Source of the DNA: Urophycis tenuis
Taxonomy: Eukaryota; Chordata; Actinopteri; Gadiformes; Phycidae
Length of the DNA stretch: 64,000 bases
Assembly: GCA_036785325.1 (NCBI GenBank)
Contig: JAXIVH010000001.1
Coordinates: 21,845,455 to 21,909,454 of the forward strand
Direction: 5' to 3'
Under the pieces are notes generated by a model. It searched no databases, was not told where the DNA came from, and saw nothing but the letters and a program-made list of their open reading frames with translations. The position numbers and the translations under genes were made by a program. Of the stretch, positions 20,156 to 34,017 are shown one piece after another. The stretch's first letter is position 1; every line of letters starts with the position of its first letter.

Positions 20156-22228
20156 TCCAATGCATTGGTATATTTACTTATTTGAATAAAGACGAGTCAC
20201 AGCTGGAGTGAGACTTTTCTTTTCCATTTCTATTTTAGTATAAACGTGCTATCGAAATATTAGGACACGTCATCAGTAGTGGACCCTGGGATCATAGGGT
20301 GTTTCTGGCCATTGTCACTATACACCCTCACCCAAGGGAGGCCCCCCCGAGAGTGATCAATTCTCAAGGTGTGTCGTTTCCGAAATGGAATTGGTATTGG
20401 GTTTAAGCTTTTTTAGGAGTGATCATTTGTTGAGGTAACGTCGAGGTAAGTAAAGGTAAGTAAAACACTTTTTAGGATACATTGTTTTGGTTATGGAGAG
20501 GAGGGGGCACATACTTACCCCCTGACCAGCACAAACCAGTTGTTAACACCGCTAGGTAGCCCTGGTTTGGCCAATCAGGGCCGGAGCTTGGTTCTTGTCC
20601 TCTGTTGGGTCCAGATGAACTAGCAGAAAACTGGGGTCACGAAGGACCGAGGCCAGCCGTGACAAAGCACTGCCTCCACGGTCCCCCAATGCAGCTATCC
20701 TCAGCGATATGTGTCCAGACCTAGGAAAGACCAAGACCAGCCCCGACCAGCGGTGCCTTCCCAGTCGGTCCCAGGGTAGGAAAGGCCAAGGCCAGCCGCG
20801 ACTAAGCACTGCCTCCCTGGCCCCTCCAGGACCCCATGCCGAACAGCCTGTTAATAACAATTCCTGTGCCCCATACACCGCGCGACTACAGCGATTGTGT
20901 AGGGAGTTGACCTTAGAGAAGACTCAATGGCTTACTTTCCTCACCCAAAACAACAATTTCTTGGGGTAGTCTATTCTCGCCGTAGGTACTTCGGTAATGG
21001 GTTTTTTTGTGAAAAGTTTTCCGGATGAAATGCATGCTGGGTAATTGTCTTCTTCCTCCAATATGTCAAGTGTAGGTTAAGGTTAGGGTAGATTTAGGGG
21101 TAGAGTTAGCAGTTAACCTTAACGTTAGGTTTGAAGTAAATGGGAGGGGTTGCGGTTAGGGTTAAGGTTAGGGCTGAGGTTAGGGTTAGGTATAAGGTTA
21201 CGGTTTAGGGTTAAGGTTAGGGTTAAGGTTAGGGTTACGGTTAGGGCTAAGGTTAGGGCTAAGGTTAGAGTAAGGGTTAGGGTTAGCGTTACGGTTAGGG
21301 TAAGGTTAGGGTTAGGGTTAGAGGTTAGGGGTTAGGGGTTAGGGTTAAGATGAGGGCTGAGGTTAGGGTTAAGGTTAGGGCTGAGGTTAGGGTTAGGTTT
21401 AAGGTTAGGGATAAGGTTAGGGTTGGGGTTACGGCTGAGATTGGGGTTAAGGTTAGGGTTGAGGTTAGGGTTAGTGTTATGGATAAGGTTAGGTTAAGTG
21501 TTAGGGCCAAGGTTAGGGTTAAGGTTATGGTTAAGATTAGGGTTAGGGCTAGAATTAGGGTTAGAGCTAAGGTTAGGGTTAGGGTTATGGCTGAGGTGAG
21601 GGTTAAGGTTAGGTTTGAGGTTAGTGTTAAGGTTAGGGCCAAGGTTAGGGTTAGGGTTAAGGTTAGGGTTAGGGCTAAGGTTAGGGTTAGGGTTATGGCT
21701 GAGGCTAGGGTTAGGGCTAAAGTTAGGGCAAAGGTTAGAGTTAGGGTTAGCGTTAGAGTTAGGGTAGGGTTAGTGTTGGAGGTTAGGGTAGGCTTAGGGT
21801 TAGAGTTAGAGTAGGGGTTAGGGTTAGAGTTAGAGTAGGGGTTAGGGTTAGTGTTAAGGCTAAGGTTAGGGGTTGAGGTTAGTGTTAAGATTAGGGCCAA
21901 GGTAAGGGTTAGTGTTAGGGTTGAGTTAGGGTTAGGGCTAAGGTTAGGCCTATGGTTAGGGTTGGGTTCGTTAGAGTTATCTCGATGACCCCCCCCACCT
22001 CATCCAACGACTCGGTAGTTGAATAGGGGATCAAAGGCAGTTGCACTCGCCAATATCTAGTCATCCGCAGCTCTCTTTTCCCATATTACCAAGAATGAAG
22101 TAAAACGAAATGGTTATCTGTCTTGTTGTGATATAACCGCTGATTTGGAGATATAGACTTGTTTTTCCTTTTCCCAAAGGTTTTCTTTGTTCCAAGATGG
22201 AGGTCAATCTAGTTTGATTGAAGGTACT
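20156..22228 (+). repeat. Satellite unit U8 (S type, sister of U3)
   Basis: Array about 21073-21966, unit length 2073 bp. Matches U3 at diagnostic sites across block A and the array but has no LTR-like insertion. It is the empty-site copy for that element. Confidence 0.93.
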
Positions 22229-24301
22229 TCCAATGCATTGGTATATTTACTTATTTGAATAAAGACGAGTCACAGCTGGAGTGAGACTTTTCTTTTCCAT
22301 TTCTATTTTAGTATAAACGTGCTATCGAAATATTAGGACACGTCATCAGTAGTGGACCCTGGGATCATAGGGTGTTTCTGGCCATTGTCACTATACACCC
22401 TCACCCAAGGGAGGCCCCCCCGAGAGTGATCAATTCTCAAGGTGTGTCGTTTCCGAAATGGAATTGGTATTGGGTTTAAGCTTTTTTAGGAGTGATCATT
22501 TGTTGAGGTAACGTCGAGGTAAGTAAAGGTAAGTAAAACACTTTTTAGGATACATTGTTTTGGTTATGGAGAGGAGGGGGCACATACTTACCCCCTGACC
22601 AGCACAAACCAGTTGTTAACACCGCTAGGTAGCCCTGGTTTGGCCAATCAGGGCCGGAGCTTGGTTCTTGTCCTCTGTTGGGTCCAGATGAACTAGCAGA
22701 AAACTGGGGTCACGAAGGACCGAGGCCAGCCGTGACAAAGCACTGCCTCCACGGTCCCCCAATGCAGCTATCCTCAGCGATGGGTGTCCAGACCTAGGAA
22801 AGACCAAGACCAGCCCCGACCAGCGGTGCCTTCCCAGTCGGTCCCAGGGTAGGAAAGGCCAAGGCCAGCCGCGACTAAGCACTGCCTCCCTGGCCCCTCC
22901 AGGACCCCATGCCGAACAGCCTGTTGATAACAATTCCTGTGCCCCATACACCGCACGACTACAGAGATTGTGTAGGAAGTTGACCTTAGAGAAGACTCAA
23001 TGGCTTACTTTCCTCACCCAAAACAACAATTTCTTGGGGTAGTCTATTCTCGCCGTAGGTACTTCGGTAATGGGTTTTTTTGTGAAAAGTTTTCCGGATG
23101 AAATGCATGCTGGGTAATTGTCTTCTTCCTCCAATATGTCAAGTGTAGGTTAAGGTTAGGGTAGATTTAGGGGTAGAGTTAGCAGTTAACCTTAACGTTA
23201 GGTTTGAAGTAAATGGGAGGGGTTGCGGTTAGGGTTAAGGTTAGGGCTGAGGTTAGGGTTAGGTATAAGGTTACGGTTAAGGGTTAAGGTTAGGGTTAAG
23301 GTTAGGGTTACGGTTAGGGCTAAGGTTAGGGCTAAGGTTAGAGTAAGGGTTAGGGTTAGCGTTACGGTTAGGGTAAGGTTAGGGTTAGGGTTAGAGGTTA
23401 GGGGTTAGGGGTTAGGGTTAAGATGAGGGCTGAGGTTAGGGTTAAGGTTAGGGCTGAGGTTAGGGTTAGGTTTAAGGTTAGGGATAAGGTTAGGGTTGGG
23501 GTTACGGCTGAGATTGGGGTTAAGGTTAGGGTTGAGGTTAGGGTTAGTGTTATGGATAAGGTTAGGTTAAGTGTTAGGGCCAAGGTTAGGGTTAAGGTTA
23601 TGGTTAAGATTAGGGTTAGGGCTAGAATTAGGGTTAGGGCTAAGGTTAGGGTTAGGGTTATGGCTGAGGTGAGGGTTAAGGTTAGGTTTGAGGTTAGTGT
23701 TAAGGTTAGGGCCAAGGTTAGGGTTAGGGTTAAGGTTAGGGTTAGGGCTAAGGTTAGGGTTAGGGTTATGGCTGAGGCTAGGGTTAGGGCTAAAGTTAGG
23801 GCAAAGGTTAGAGTTAGGGTTAGCGTTAGAGTTAGGGTAGGGTTAGTGTTGGAGGTTAGGGTAGGCTTAGGGTTAGAGTTAGAGTAGGGGTTAGGGTTAG
23901 AGTTAGAGTAGGGGTTAGGGTTAGTGTTAAGGCTAAGGTTAGGGGTTGAGGTTAGTGTTAAGATTAGGGCCAAGGTAAGGGTTAGTGTTAGGGTTGAGTT
24001 AGGGTTAGGGCTAAGGTTAGGCCTATGGTTAGGGTTGGGTTCGTTAGAGTTATCTCGATGACCCCCCCCACCTCATCCAACGACTCGGTAGTTGAATAGG
24101 GGATCAAAGGCAGTTGCACTCGCCAATATCTAGTCATCCGCAGCTCTCTTTTCCCATATTACCAAGAATGAAGTAAAACGAAATGGTTATCTGTCTTGTT
24201 GTGATATAACCGCTGATTTGGAGATATAGACTTGTTTTTCCTTTTCCCAAAGGTTTTCTTTGTTCCAAGATGGAGGTCAATCTAGTTTGATTGAAGGTAC
24301 T
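22229..24301 (+). repeat. Satellite unit U9 (S type)
   Basis: Array about 23146-24040. Shares ACCGCACGACTACAG in block A with U10. Its array carries the GAGGTGAGGG variant also seen in U3, U8 and U11. Confidence 0.93.
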
Positions 24302-26509
24302 TCCAATGCATTGGTATATTTACTTATTTGAATAAAGACGAGTCACAGCTGGAGTGAGACTTTTCTTTTCCATTTCTATTTTAGTATAAACGTGCTATCG
24401 AAATATTAGGACACGTCATCAGTAGTGGACCCTGGGATCATAGGGTGTTTCTGGCCATTGTCACTATACACCCTCACCCAAGGGAGGCCCCCCCGAGAGT
24501 GATCAATTCTCAAGGTGTGTCGTTTCCGAAATGGAATTGTTATTGGGTTTAAGCTTTTTTAGGAGTGATCATTTGTTGAGGTAACGTCGAGGTAAGTAAA
24601 GGTAAGTAAAACACTTTGTAGGATACATTGTTTTGGTTATGGAGAGGAGGGGGCACATACTTACCCCCTGACCAGCACAAACCAGTTGTTAACACCGCTA
24701 GGTAGCCCTGGTTTGGCCAATCAGGGCCGGAGCTTGGTTCTTGTCCTCTGTTGGGTCCAGATGAACTAGCAGAAAACTGGGGTCACGAAGGACCGAGGCC
24801 AGCCGTGACAAAGCACTGCCTCCACGGTCCCCCAATGCAGCTATCCTCAGCGATGGGTGTCCAGACCTAGGAAAGACCAAGACCAGCCCCGACCAGCGGT
24901 GCCTTCCCAGTCGGTCCCAGGGTAGGAAAGGCCAAGGCCAGCCGCGACTAAGCACTGCCTCCCTGGCCCCTCCAGGACCCCATGCCGAACAGCCTGTTGA
25001 TAACAATTCCTGTGCCCCATACACCGCACGACTACAGAGATTGTGTAGGAAGTTGACCTTAGAGAAGACTCAATGGCTTACTTTCCTCACCCAAAACAAC
25101 AATTTCTTGGGGTAGTCTATTCTCGCCGTAGGTACTTCGGTAATGGGTTTTTTTGTGAAAAGTTTTCCGGATGAAATGCATGCTGGGTAATTGTCTTCTT
25201 CCTCCAATATGTCAAGTGTAGGTTAAGGTTAGGGTAGATTTAGGGGTAGAGTTAGCAGTTAACCTTAACGTTAGGTTTGAAGTAAATGGGAGGGGTTGCG
25301 GTTAGGGTTAAGGTTAGGGCTGAGGTTAGGGTTAGGTATAAGGTTACGGTTAAGGGTTAAGGTTAGGGTTAAGGTTAGGGTTACGGTTAGGGCTAAGGTT
25401 AGGGCTAAGGTTAGAGTAAGGGTTAGGGTTAGCGTTACGGTTAGGGTAAGGTTAGGGTTAGGGTTAGAGGTTAGGGGTTAGGGGTTAGGGTTAAGATGAG
25501 GGCTGAGGTTAGGGTTAAGGTTAGGGCTGAGGTTAGGGTTAGGTTTAAGGTTAGGGATAAGGTTAGGGTTGGGGTTACGGCTGAGATTGGGGTTAAGGTT
25601 AGGGTTGAGGTTAGGGTTAGTGTTATGGATAAGGTTAGGTTAAGTGTTAGGGCCAAGGTTAGGGTTAAGGTTATGGTTAAGATTAGGGTTAGGGCTAGAA
25701 TTAGGGTTAGGGCTAAGGTTAGGGTTAGGGTTATGGCTGAGGTTAGGGTTAAGGTTAGGTTTGAGGTTAGGGTTAGTGTTAAGGTTAGGGCCAAGCTTAA
25801 GGTTAGGGTTAAGGTTAGGGTTAGGGCTAAGGTTAGGGTTAGGGTTATGGTTGAGGCTAGGGTTAGGGCTCAAGTTAGGGCAAAGGTTAGAGTTAGGGTT
25901 AGCGTTAGAGTTAGGGTAGGGTTAGTGTTGGAGGTTAGGGTAGGCTTAGGGTTAGAGTTAGAGTAGGGGTTAGGGTTAGAGTTAGAGTAGGGGTTAGGGT
26001 TAGTGTTAAGGCTAAGGTTAGGGGTTGAGGTTAGTGTTAAGATTAGGGCCAAGGTAAGGGTTAGTGTTAGGGTTGAGTTAGGGTTAGGGCTAAGGTTAGG
26101 CCTATGGTTAGGGTTGGGGTTGAGGTTATCCCTAGGGTTAGAGTTAGAGCTAGAGATTGAGGAAGGTAGAGTCAAGGTGAGACAGTCTGTACGGACTGAA
26201 CTCACCCCCGCCGGATCGGGCTAGTACACTCTATCTCCCCAAACTCCCTCATTTCCATGAGGGAAGACAGGGGAGAAGAGATGGGAGGAGTATATATATT
26301 TAATATTTTTTTTTTAGTAAATAAATACATCGAGAGACTCACAGCTGGAGTGGGTTTTAATCTTTGTATTCAAGGTTGTTCCTCCTCTTTTGATTCCTCG
26401 CTGGTGGTGCGTCGTCTCCACCTAGTGGTCGTTTTGTGAAGAAGAGTTATAGAAATAGAAATAGAAATACTCTATTGTTCCCAGGTTGGGAAATTGCATT
26501 AATAGGTAA

Positions 26510-26545
<36 letters not shown>

Positions 26546-27106
26546 GGTAATTGCAATAGTTGGTAAGGTAATCTATATTTAATTTATTTATTTATATTTG
26601 TATATTTATTTAGTCTATTTATTTATTCATTTTTGTTTATTTATTTATTTAGATAAAGAGGATCACAGCTGGAGTGAGTTTTTAGTCTTTGTGTTAAAGG
26701 CTGGTTGCCTTCTTTTGATTCTTCAGTGGTGGTCCATCGCCTCCATCTAGTGGTCGTTTTGTGAATAACAGTTGGTAAGGTAATATAAATGGGTTGTGTA
26801 GAGAGCCCGTTCTTTCGATGGCCCTGGCTCGGTTAGGTTCGTTAGAGTTATCTCGATGACCCCCCCCACCTCATCCAACGACTCGGTAGTTGAATAGGGG
26901 ATCAAAGGCAGAAGGCAGTTGCACTCGCCAATATCTAGTCATCCGCAGCTCTCTTTTCCCATATTACCAAGAATGAAGTAAAACGAAATGGTTATCTGTC
27001 TTGTTGTGATATAACCGCTGATTTGGAGATATAGACTTGTTTTTCCTTTTCCCAAAGGTTTTCTTTGTTCCAAGATGAAGGTCAATCTAGTTTGATTGAA
27101 GGTACT
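24302..27106 (+). repeat. Satellite unit U10 (L type)
   Basis: Array about 25219-26128. Block A matches U9, while the array is of the U4-U6 kind. The linker contains a local duplication of AAGGCAG (about 26904-26918) not seen elsewhere, and a long TAA microsatellite. Confidence 0.93.
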
Positions 27107-29173
27107 TCCAATGCATTGGTATATTTACTTATTTGAATAAAGACGAGTCACAGCTGGAGTGAGACTTTTCTTTTCCATTTCTATTTTAGTATAAACGTGC
27201 TATCGAAATATTAGGACACGTCATCAGTAGTGGACCCTGGGATCATAGGGTGTTTCTGGCCATTGTCACTATACACCCTCACCCAAGGGAGGCCCCCCCG
27301 AGAGTGATCAATTCTCAAGGTGTGTCGTTTCCGAAATGGAATTGGTATTGGGTTTAAGCTTTTTTAGGAGTGATCATTTGTTGAGGTAACGTCGAGGTAA
27401 GTAAAGGTAAGTAAAACACTTTTTAGGATACATTGTTTTGGTTATGGAGAGGAGGGGGCACATACTTACCCCCTGACCAGCACAAACCAGTTGTTAACAC
27501 CGCTAGGTAGCCCTGGTTTGGCCAATCAGGGCCGGAGCTTGGTTCTTGTCCTCTGTTGGGTCCAGATGAACTAGCAGAAAACTGGGGTCACGAAGGACCG
27601 AGGCCAGCCGTGACAAAGCACTGCCTCCACGGTCCCCCAATGCAGCTATCCTCAGCGATGGGTGTCCAGACCTAGGAAAGACCAAGACCAGCCCCGACCA
27701 GCGGTGCCTTCCCAGTCGGTCCCAGGGTAGGAAAGGCCAAGGCCAGCCGCGACTAAGCACTGCCTCCCTGGCCCCTCCAGGACCCCATGCCGAACAGCCT
27801 GTTAATAACAATTCCTGTGCCCCATACACCGCGCGACTACAGCGATTGTGTAGGGAGTTGACCTTAGAGAAGACTCAATGGCTTACTTTCCTCACCCAAA
27901 ACAACAATTTCTTGGGGTAGTCTATTCTCGCCGTAGGTACTTCGGTAATGGGTTTTTTTGTGAAAAGTTTTCCGGATTAAATGCATGCTGGGTAATTGTC
28001 TTCTTCCTCCAATATGTCAAGTGTAGGTTAAGGTTAGGGTAGATTTAGGGGTAGAGTTAGCAGTTAACCTTAACGTTAGGTTTGAAGTAAATGGGAGGGG
28101 TTGCGGTTAGGGTTAAGGTTAGGGCTGAGGTTAGGGTTAGGTATAAGGTTACGGTTTAGGGTTAAGGTTAGGGTTAAGGTTAGGGTTACGGTTAGGGCTA
28201 AGGTTAGGGCTAAGGTTAGAGTAAGGGTTAGGGTTAGCGTTACGGTTAGGGTAAGGTTAGGGTTAGGGTTAGAGGTTAGGGGTTAGGGGTTAGGGTTAAG
28301 ATGAGGGCTGAGGTTAGGGTTAAGGTTAGGGCTGAGGTTAGGGTTAGGTTTAAGGTTAGGGATAAGGTTAGGGTTGGGGTTACGGCTGAGATTGAGGTTA
28401 AGGTTAGGGTTGAGGTTAGGGTTAGTGTTATGGATAAGGTTAGGTTAAGTGTTAGGGCCAAGGTTAGGGTTAAGGTTATGGTTAAGATTAGGGTTAGGGC
28501 TAGAATTAGGGTTAGGGCTAAGGTTAGGGTTAGGGTTATGGCTGAGGTGAGGGTTAAGGTTAGGTTTGAGGTTAGTGTTAAGGTTAGGGCCAAGGTTAGG
28601 GTTAGGGTTAAGGTTAGGGTTAGGGCTAAGGTTAGGGTTAGGGTTATGGCTGAGGCTAGGGTTAGGGCTAAAGTTAGGGCAAAGGTTAGAGTTAGGGTTA
28701 GCGTTAGGGTAGGGTTAGTGTTGGAGGTTAGGGTAGGCTTAGGGTTAGAGTTAGAGTAGGGGTTAGGGTTAGAGTTAGAGTAGGGGTTAGGGTTAGTGTT
28801 AAGGCTAAGGTTAGGGGTTGAGGTTAGTGTTAAGATTAGGGCCAAGGTAAGGGTTAGTGTTAGGGTTGAGTTAGGGTTAGGGCTAAGGTTAGGCCTATGG
28901 TTAGGGTTGGGTTCGTTAGAGTTATCTCGATGACCCCCCCCACCTCATCCAACGACTCGGTAGTTGAATAGGGGATCAAAGGCAGTTGCACTCGCCAATA
29001 TCTAGTCATCCGCAGCTCTCTTTTCCCATATTACCAAGAATGAAGTAAAACGAAATGGTTATCTGTCTTGTTGTGATATAACCGCTGATTTGGAGATATA
29101 GACTTGTTTTTCCTTTTCCCAAAGGTTTTCTTTGTTCCAAGATGGAGGTCAATCTAGTTTGATTGAAGGTACT
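27107..29173 (+). repeat. Satellite unit U11 (S type)
   Basis: Array about 28024-28912, 6 bp shorter than in other S units. Its ZNF143-like site carries a substitution (GATTAAATGC at 27975), the only altered copy noticed. Confidence 0.93.
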
Positions 29174-31957
29174 TCCAATGCATTGGTATATTTACTTATT
29201 TGAATAAAGACGAGTCACAGCTGGAGTGAGACTTTTCTTTTCCATTTCTATTTTAGTATAAACGTGCTATCGAAATATTAGGACACGTCATCAGTAGTGG
29301 ACCCTGGGATCATAGGGTGTTTCTGGCCATTGTCACTATACACCCTCACCCAAGGGAGGCCCCCCCGAGAGTGATCAATTCTCAAGGTGTGTCGTTTCCG
29401 AAATGGAATTGGTATTGGGTTTAAGCTTTTTTAGGAGTGATCATTTGTTGAGGTAACGTCGAGGTAAGTAAAGGTAAGTAAAACACTTTTTAGGATACAT
29501 TGTTTTGGTTATGGAGAGGAGGGGGCACATACTTACCCCCTGACCAGCACAAACCAGTTGTTAACACCGCTAGGTAGCCCTGGTTTGGCCAATCAGGGCC
29601 GGAGCTTGGTTCTTGTCCTCTGTTGGGTCCAGATGAACTAGCAGAAAACTGGGGTCACGAAGGACCGAGGCCAGCCGTGACAAAGCACTGCCTCCACGGT
29701 CCCCCAATGCAGCTATCCTCAGCGATGGGTGTCCAGACCTAGGAAAGACCAAGACCAGCCCCGACCAGCGGTGCCTTCCCAGTCGGTCCCAGGGTAGGAA
29801 AGGCCAAGGCCAGCCGCGACTAAGCACTGCCTCCCTGGCCCCTCCAGGACCCCATGCCGAACAGCCTGTTGATAACAATTCCTGTGCCCCATACACCGCG
29901 CGACTACAGAGATTGTGTAGGAAGTTGACCTTAGAGAAGACTCAATGGCTTACTTTCCTCACCCAAAACAACAATTTCTTGGGGTAGTCTATTCTCGCCG
30001 TAGGTACTTCGGTAATGGGTTTTTTTTGTGAAAAAGTTTTCCGGATGAAATGCATGCTGGGTAATTGTCTTCTTCCTCCAATATGTCAAGTGTAGGTTAA
30101 GGTTAGGGTAGATTTAGGGGTAGAGTTAGCAGTTAACCTTAACGTTAGGTTTGAAGTAAATGGGAGGGGTTGCGGTTAGGGTTAAGGTTAGGGCTGAGGT
30201 TAGGGTTAGGTATAAGGTTACGGTTAAGGGTTAAGGTTAGGGCTGAGGTTAGGGTTACGGTTAGGGCTAAGGTTAGGGCTAAGGTTAGAGTAAGGGTTAG
30301 GGTTAGCGTTACGGTTAGGGTAAGGTTAGGGTTAGGGTTAGAGGTTAGGGGTTAGGGGTTAGGGTTAAGATGAGGGCTGAGGTTAGGGTTAAGGTTAGGG
30401 CTGAGGTTAGGGTTAGGTTTAAGGTTAGGGATAAGGTTAGGGTTGGGGTTACGGCTGAGATTGGGGTTAAGGTTAGGGTTGAGGTTAGGGTTAGTGTTAT
30501 GGATAAGGTTAGGTTAAGTGTTAGGGCCAAGGTTAGGGTTAAGGTTATGGTTAAGATTAGGGTTAGGGCTAGAATTAGGGTTAGGGCTAAGGTTAGGGTT
30601 AGGGTTATGGCTGAGGTTAGGGTTAAGGTTAGGTTTGAGGTTAGGGTTAGTGTTAAGGTTAGGGCCAAGGTTAGGGTTAGGGTTAAGGTTAGGGTTAGGG
30701 CTAAGGTTAGGGTTAGGGTTATGGTTGAGGCTAGGGTTAGGGCTCAAGTTAGGGCAAAGGTTAGAGTTAGACTTAGCGTTAGAGTTAGGGTAGGGTTAGT
30801 GTTGGAGGTTAGGGTAGGCTTAGGGTTAGAGTTAGAGTAGGGGTTAGGGTTAGAGTTAGAGTAGGGGTTAGGGTTAGTGTTAAGGCTAAGGTTAGGGGTT
30901 GAGGTTAGTGTTAAGATTAGGGCCAAGGTAAGGGTTAGTGTTAGGGTTGAGTTAGGGTTAGGGCTAAGGTTAGGCCTATGGTTAGGGTTGGGGTTGAGGT
31001 TATCCCTAGGGTTAGAGTTAGAGCTAGAGATTGAGGAAGGTAGAGTCAAGGTGAGACAGTCTGTACGGACTGAACTCACCCCCGCCGGATCGGGCTAGTA
31101 CACTCTATCTCCCCCAACTCCCTCATTTCCATGAGGGAAGACAGGGGAGAAGAGATGGGAGGAGTATATATATTTAATATATTTTTTTTTAGTAAATAAA
31201 TACATCGAGAGACTCACCGCTGGAGTGGGTTTTAATCTTTGTATTTAAGGTTGTTCCTCCTCTTTTGATTCCTCGCTGGTGGTGCGTCGTCTCCACCTTG
31301 TGGTCGTTTTGTGAAGAAGAGTTATAGAAATAGAAATAGAAATACTCTATTGTTCCCAGGTTGGGAAATTGCATTAATAGGTAAGTAATAATAATAATAA
31401 TAGGTAATTGCAATAGTTGGTAAGGTAATCTATATTTAATTTATTTATTTATATTTGTATATTTATTTAGTCTATTTATTTATTCATTTTTGTTTATTTA
31501 TGTATTTAGATAAAGAGGATCACAGCTGGAGTGAGTTTTTAGTCTTTGTGTCAAAGGCTGGTTGCCTTCTTTTGATTCTTCAGTGGTGGTCCATCGCCTC
31601 CATCTAGTGGTCGTTTTGTGAATAACAGTTGGTAAGGTCATATAAATGGGTTGTGTAGAGAGCCCGTTCTTTCGATGGCCCTGGCTCGGTTAGGTTCGTT
31701 AGAGTTATCTCGATGACCCCCCCCCACCTCATCCAACGACTCGGTAGTTGAATAGGGGATCAAAGGCAGTTGCACTCGCCAATATCTAGTCATCCGCAGC
31801 TCTCTTTTCCCATATTACCAAGAATGAAGTAAAACGAAATGGTTATCTGTCTTGTTGTGATATAACCGCTGATTTGGAGATATAGACTTGTTTTTCCTTT
31901 TCCCAAAGGTTTTCTTTGTTCCAAGATGGAGGTCAATCTAGTTTGATTGAAGGTACT
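29174..31957 (+). repeat. Satellite unit U12 (L type)
   Basis: Array starts about 30093 and ends about 31002. It has a T8 run and one extra A before the ZNF143-like site. GGGCTGAGG replaces GGGTTAAGG at 30241, a variant shared with U15 (37152). Confidence 0.93.
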
Positions 31958-34017
31958 TCCAATGCATTGGTATATTTACTTATTTGAATAAAGACGAGTC
32001 ACAGCTGGAGTGAGACTTTTCTTTTCCATTTCTATTTTAGTATAAACGTGCTATCGAAATATTAGGACACGTCATCAGTAGTGGACCCTGGGATCATAGG
32101 GTGTTTCTGGCCATTGTCACTATACACCCTCACCCAAGGGAGGCCCCCCCGAGAGTGATCAATTCTCAAGGTGTGTCGTTTCCGAAATGGAATTGGTATT
32201 GGGTTTAAGCTTTTTTAGGAGTGATCATTTGTTGAGGTAACGTCGAGGTAAGTAAAGGTAAGTAAAACACTTTGTAGGATACATTGTTTTGGTTATGGAG
32301 AGGAGGGGGCACATACTTACCCCCTGACCAGCACAAACCAGTTGTTAACACCGCTAGGTAGCCCTGGTTTGGCCAATCAGGGCCGGAGCTTGGTTCTTGT
32401 CCTCTGTTGGGTCCAGATGAACTAGCAGAAAACTGGGGTCACGAAGGACCGAGGCCAGCCGTGACAAAGCACTGCCTCCACGGTCCCCCAATGCAGCTAT
32501 CCTCAGCGATGGGTGTCCAGACCTAGGAAAGACCAAGACCAGCCCCGACCAGCGGTGCCTTCCCAGTCGGTCCCAGGGTAGGAAAGGCCAAGGCCAGCCG
32601 CGACTAAGCACTGCCTCCCTGGCCCCTCCAGGACCCCATGCCGAACAGCCTGTTGATAACAATTCCTGTGCCCCATACACCGCGCGACTACAGAGATTGT
32701 GTAGGAAGTTGACCTTAGAGAAGACTCAATGGCTTACTTTCCTCACCCAAAACAACAATTTCTTGGGGTAGTCTATTCTCGCCGTAGGTACTTCGGTAAT
32801 GGGTTTTTTTGTGAAAAGTTTTCCGGATGAAATGCATGCTGGGTAATTGTCTTCTTCCTCCAATATGTCAAGTGTAGGTTAAGGTTAGGGTAGATTTAGG
32901 GGTAGAGTTAGCAGTTAACCTTAACGTTAGGTTTGAAGTAAATGGGAGGGGTTGCGGTTAGGGTTAAGGTTAGGGCTGAGGTTAGGGTTAGGTATAAGGT
33001 TACGGTTAAGGGTTAAGGTTAGGGTTAAGGTTAGGGTTACGGTTAGGGCTAAGGTTAGGGCTAAGGTTAGAGTAAGGGTTAGGGTTAGCGTTACGGTTAG
33101 GGTAAGGTTAGGGTTAGGGTTAGAGGTTAGGGGTTAGGGGTTAGGGTTAAGATGAGGGCTGAGGTTAGGGTTAAGGTTAGGGCTGAGGTTAGGGTTAGGT
33201 TTAAGGTTAGGGATAAGGTTAGGGTTGGGGTTACGGCTGAGATTGGGGTTAAGGTTAGGGTTGAGGTTAGGGTTAGTGTTATGGATAAGGTTAGGTTAAG
33301 TGTTAGGGCCAAGGTTAGGGTTAAGGTTATGGTTAAGATTAGGGTTAGGGCTAGAATTAGGGTTAGGGCTAAGGTTAGGGTTAGGGTTATGGCTGAGGTT
33401 AGGGTTAAGGTTAGGTTTGAGGTTAGGGTTAGTGTTAAGGTTAGGGCCAAGGTTAAGGTTAGGGTTAAGGTTAGGGTTAGGGCTAAGGTTAGGGTTAGGG
33501 TTATGGTTGAGGCCAGGGTTAGGGCTCAAGTTAGGGCAAAGGTTAGAGTTAGGGTTAGCGTTAGAGTTAGGGTAGGGTTAGTGTTGGAGGTTAGGGTAGG
33601 CTTAGGGTTAGAGTTAGAGTAGGGGTTAGGGTTAGAGTTAGAGTAGGGGTTAGGGTTAGTGTTAAGGCTAAGGTTAGGGGTTGAGGTTAGTGTTAAGATT
33701 AGGGCCAAGGTAAGGGTTAGTGTTAGGGTTGAGTTAGGGTTAGGGCTAAGGTTAGGCCTATGGTTAGGGTTGGGTTCGTTAGAGTTATCTCGATGACCCC
33801 CCCCACCTCATCCAACGACTCGGTAGTTGAATAGGGGATCAAAGGCAGTTGCACTCGCCAATATCTAGTCATCCGCAGCTCTCTTTTCCCATATTACCAA
33901 GAATGAAGTAAAACGAAATGGTTATCTGTCTTGTTGTGATATAACCGCTGATTTGGAGATATAGACTTGTTTTCTTTGTTCCAAAATGAAGGTCAATCTA
34001 GTTTGATTGAAGGTACT
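31958..34017 (+). repeat. Satellite unit U13 (S type)
   Basis: Array about 32875-33775. A deletion of about 19 bp in the linker (near 33969) removes the TTCCTTTTCCCAAAGG segment that all other units keep. Confidence 0.93.
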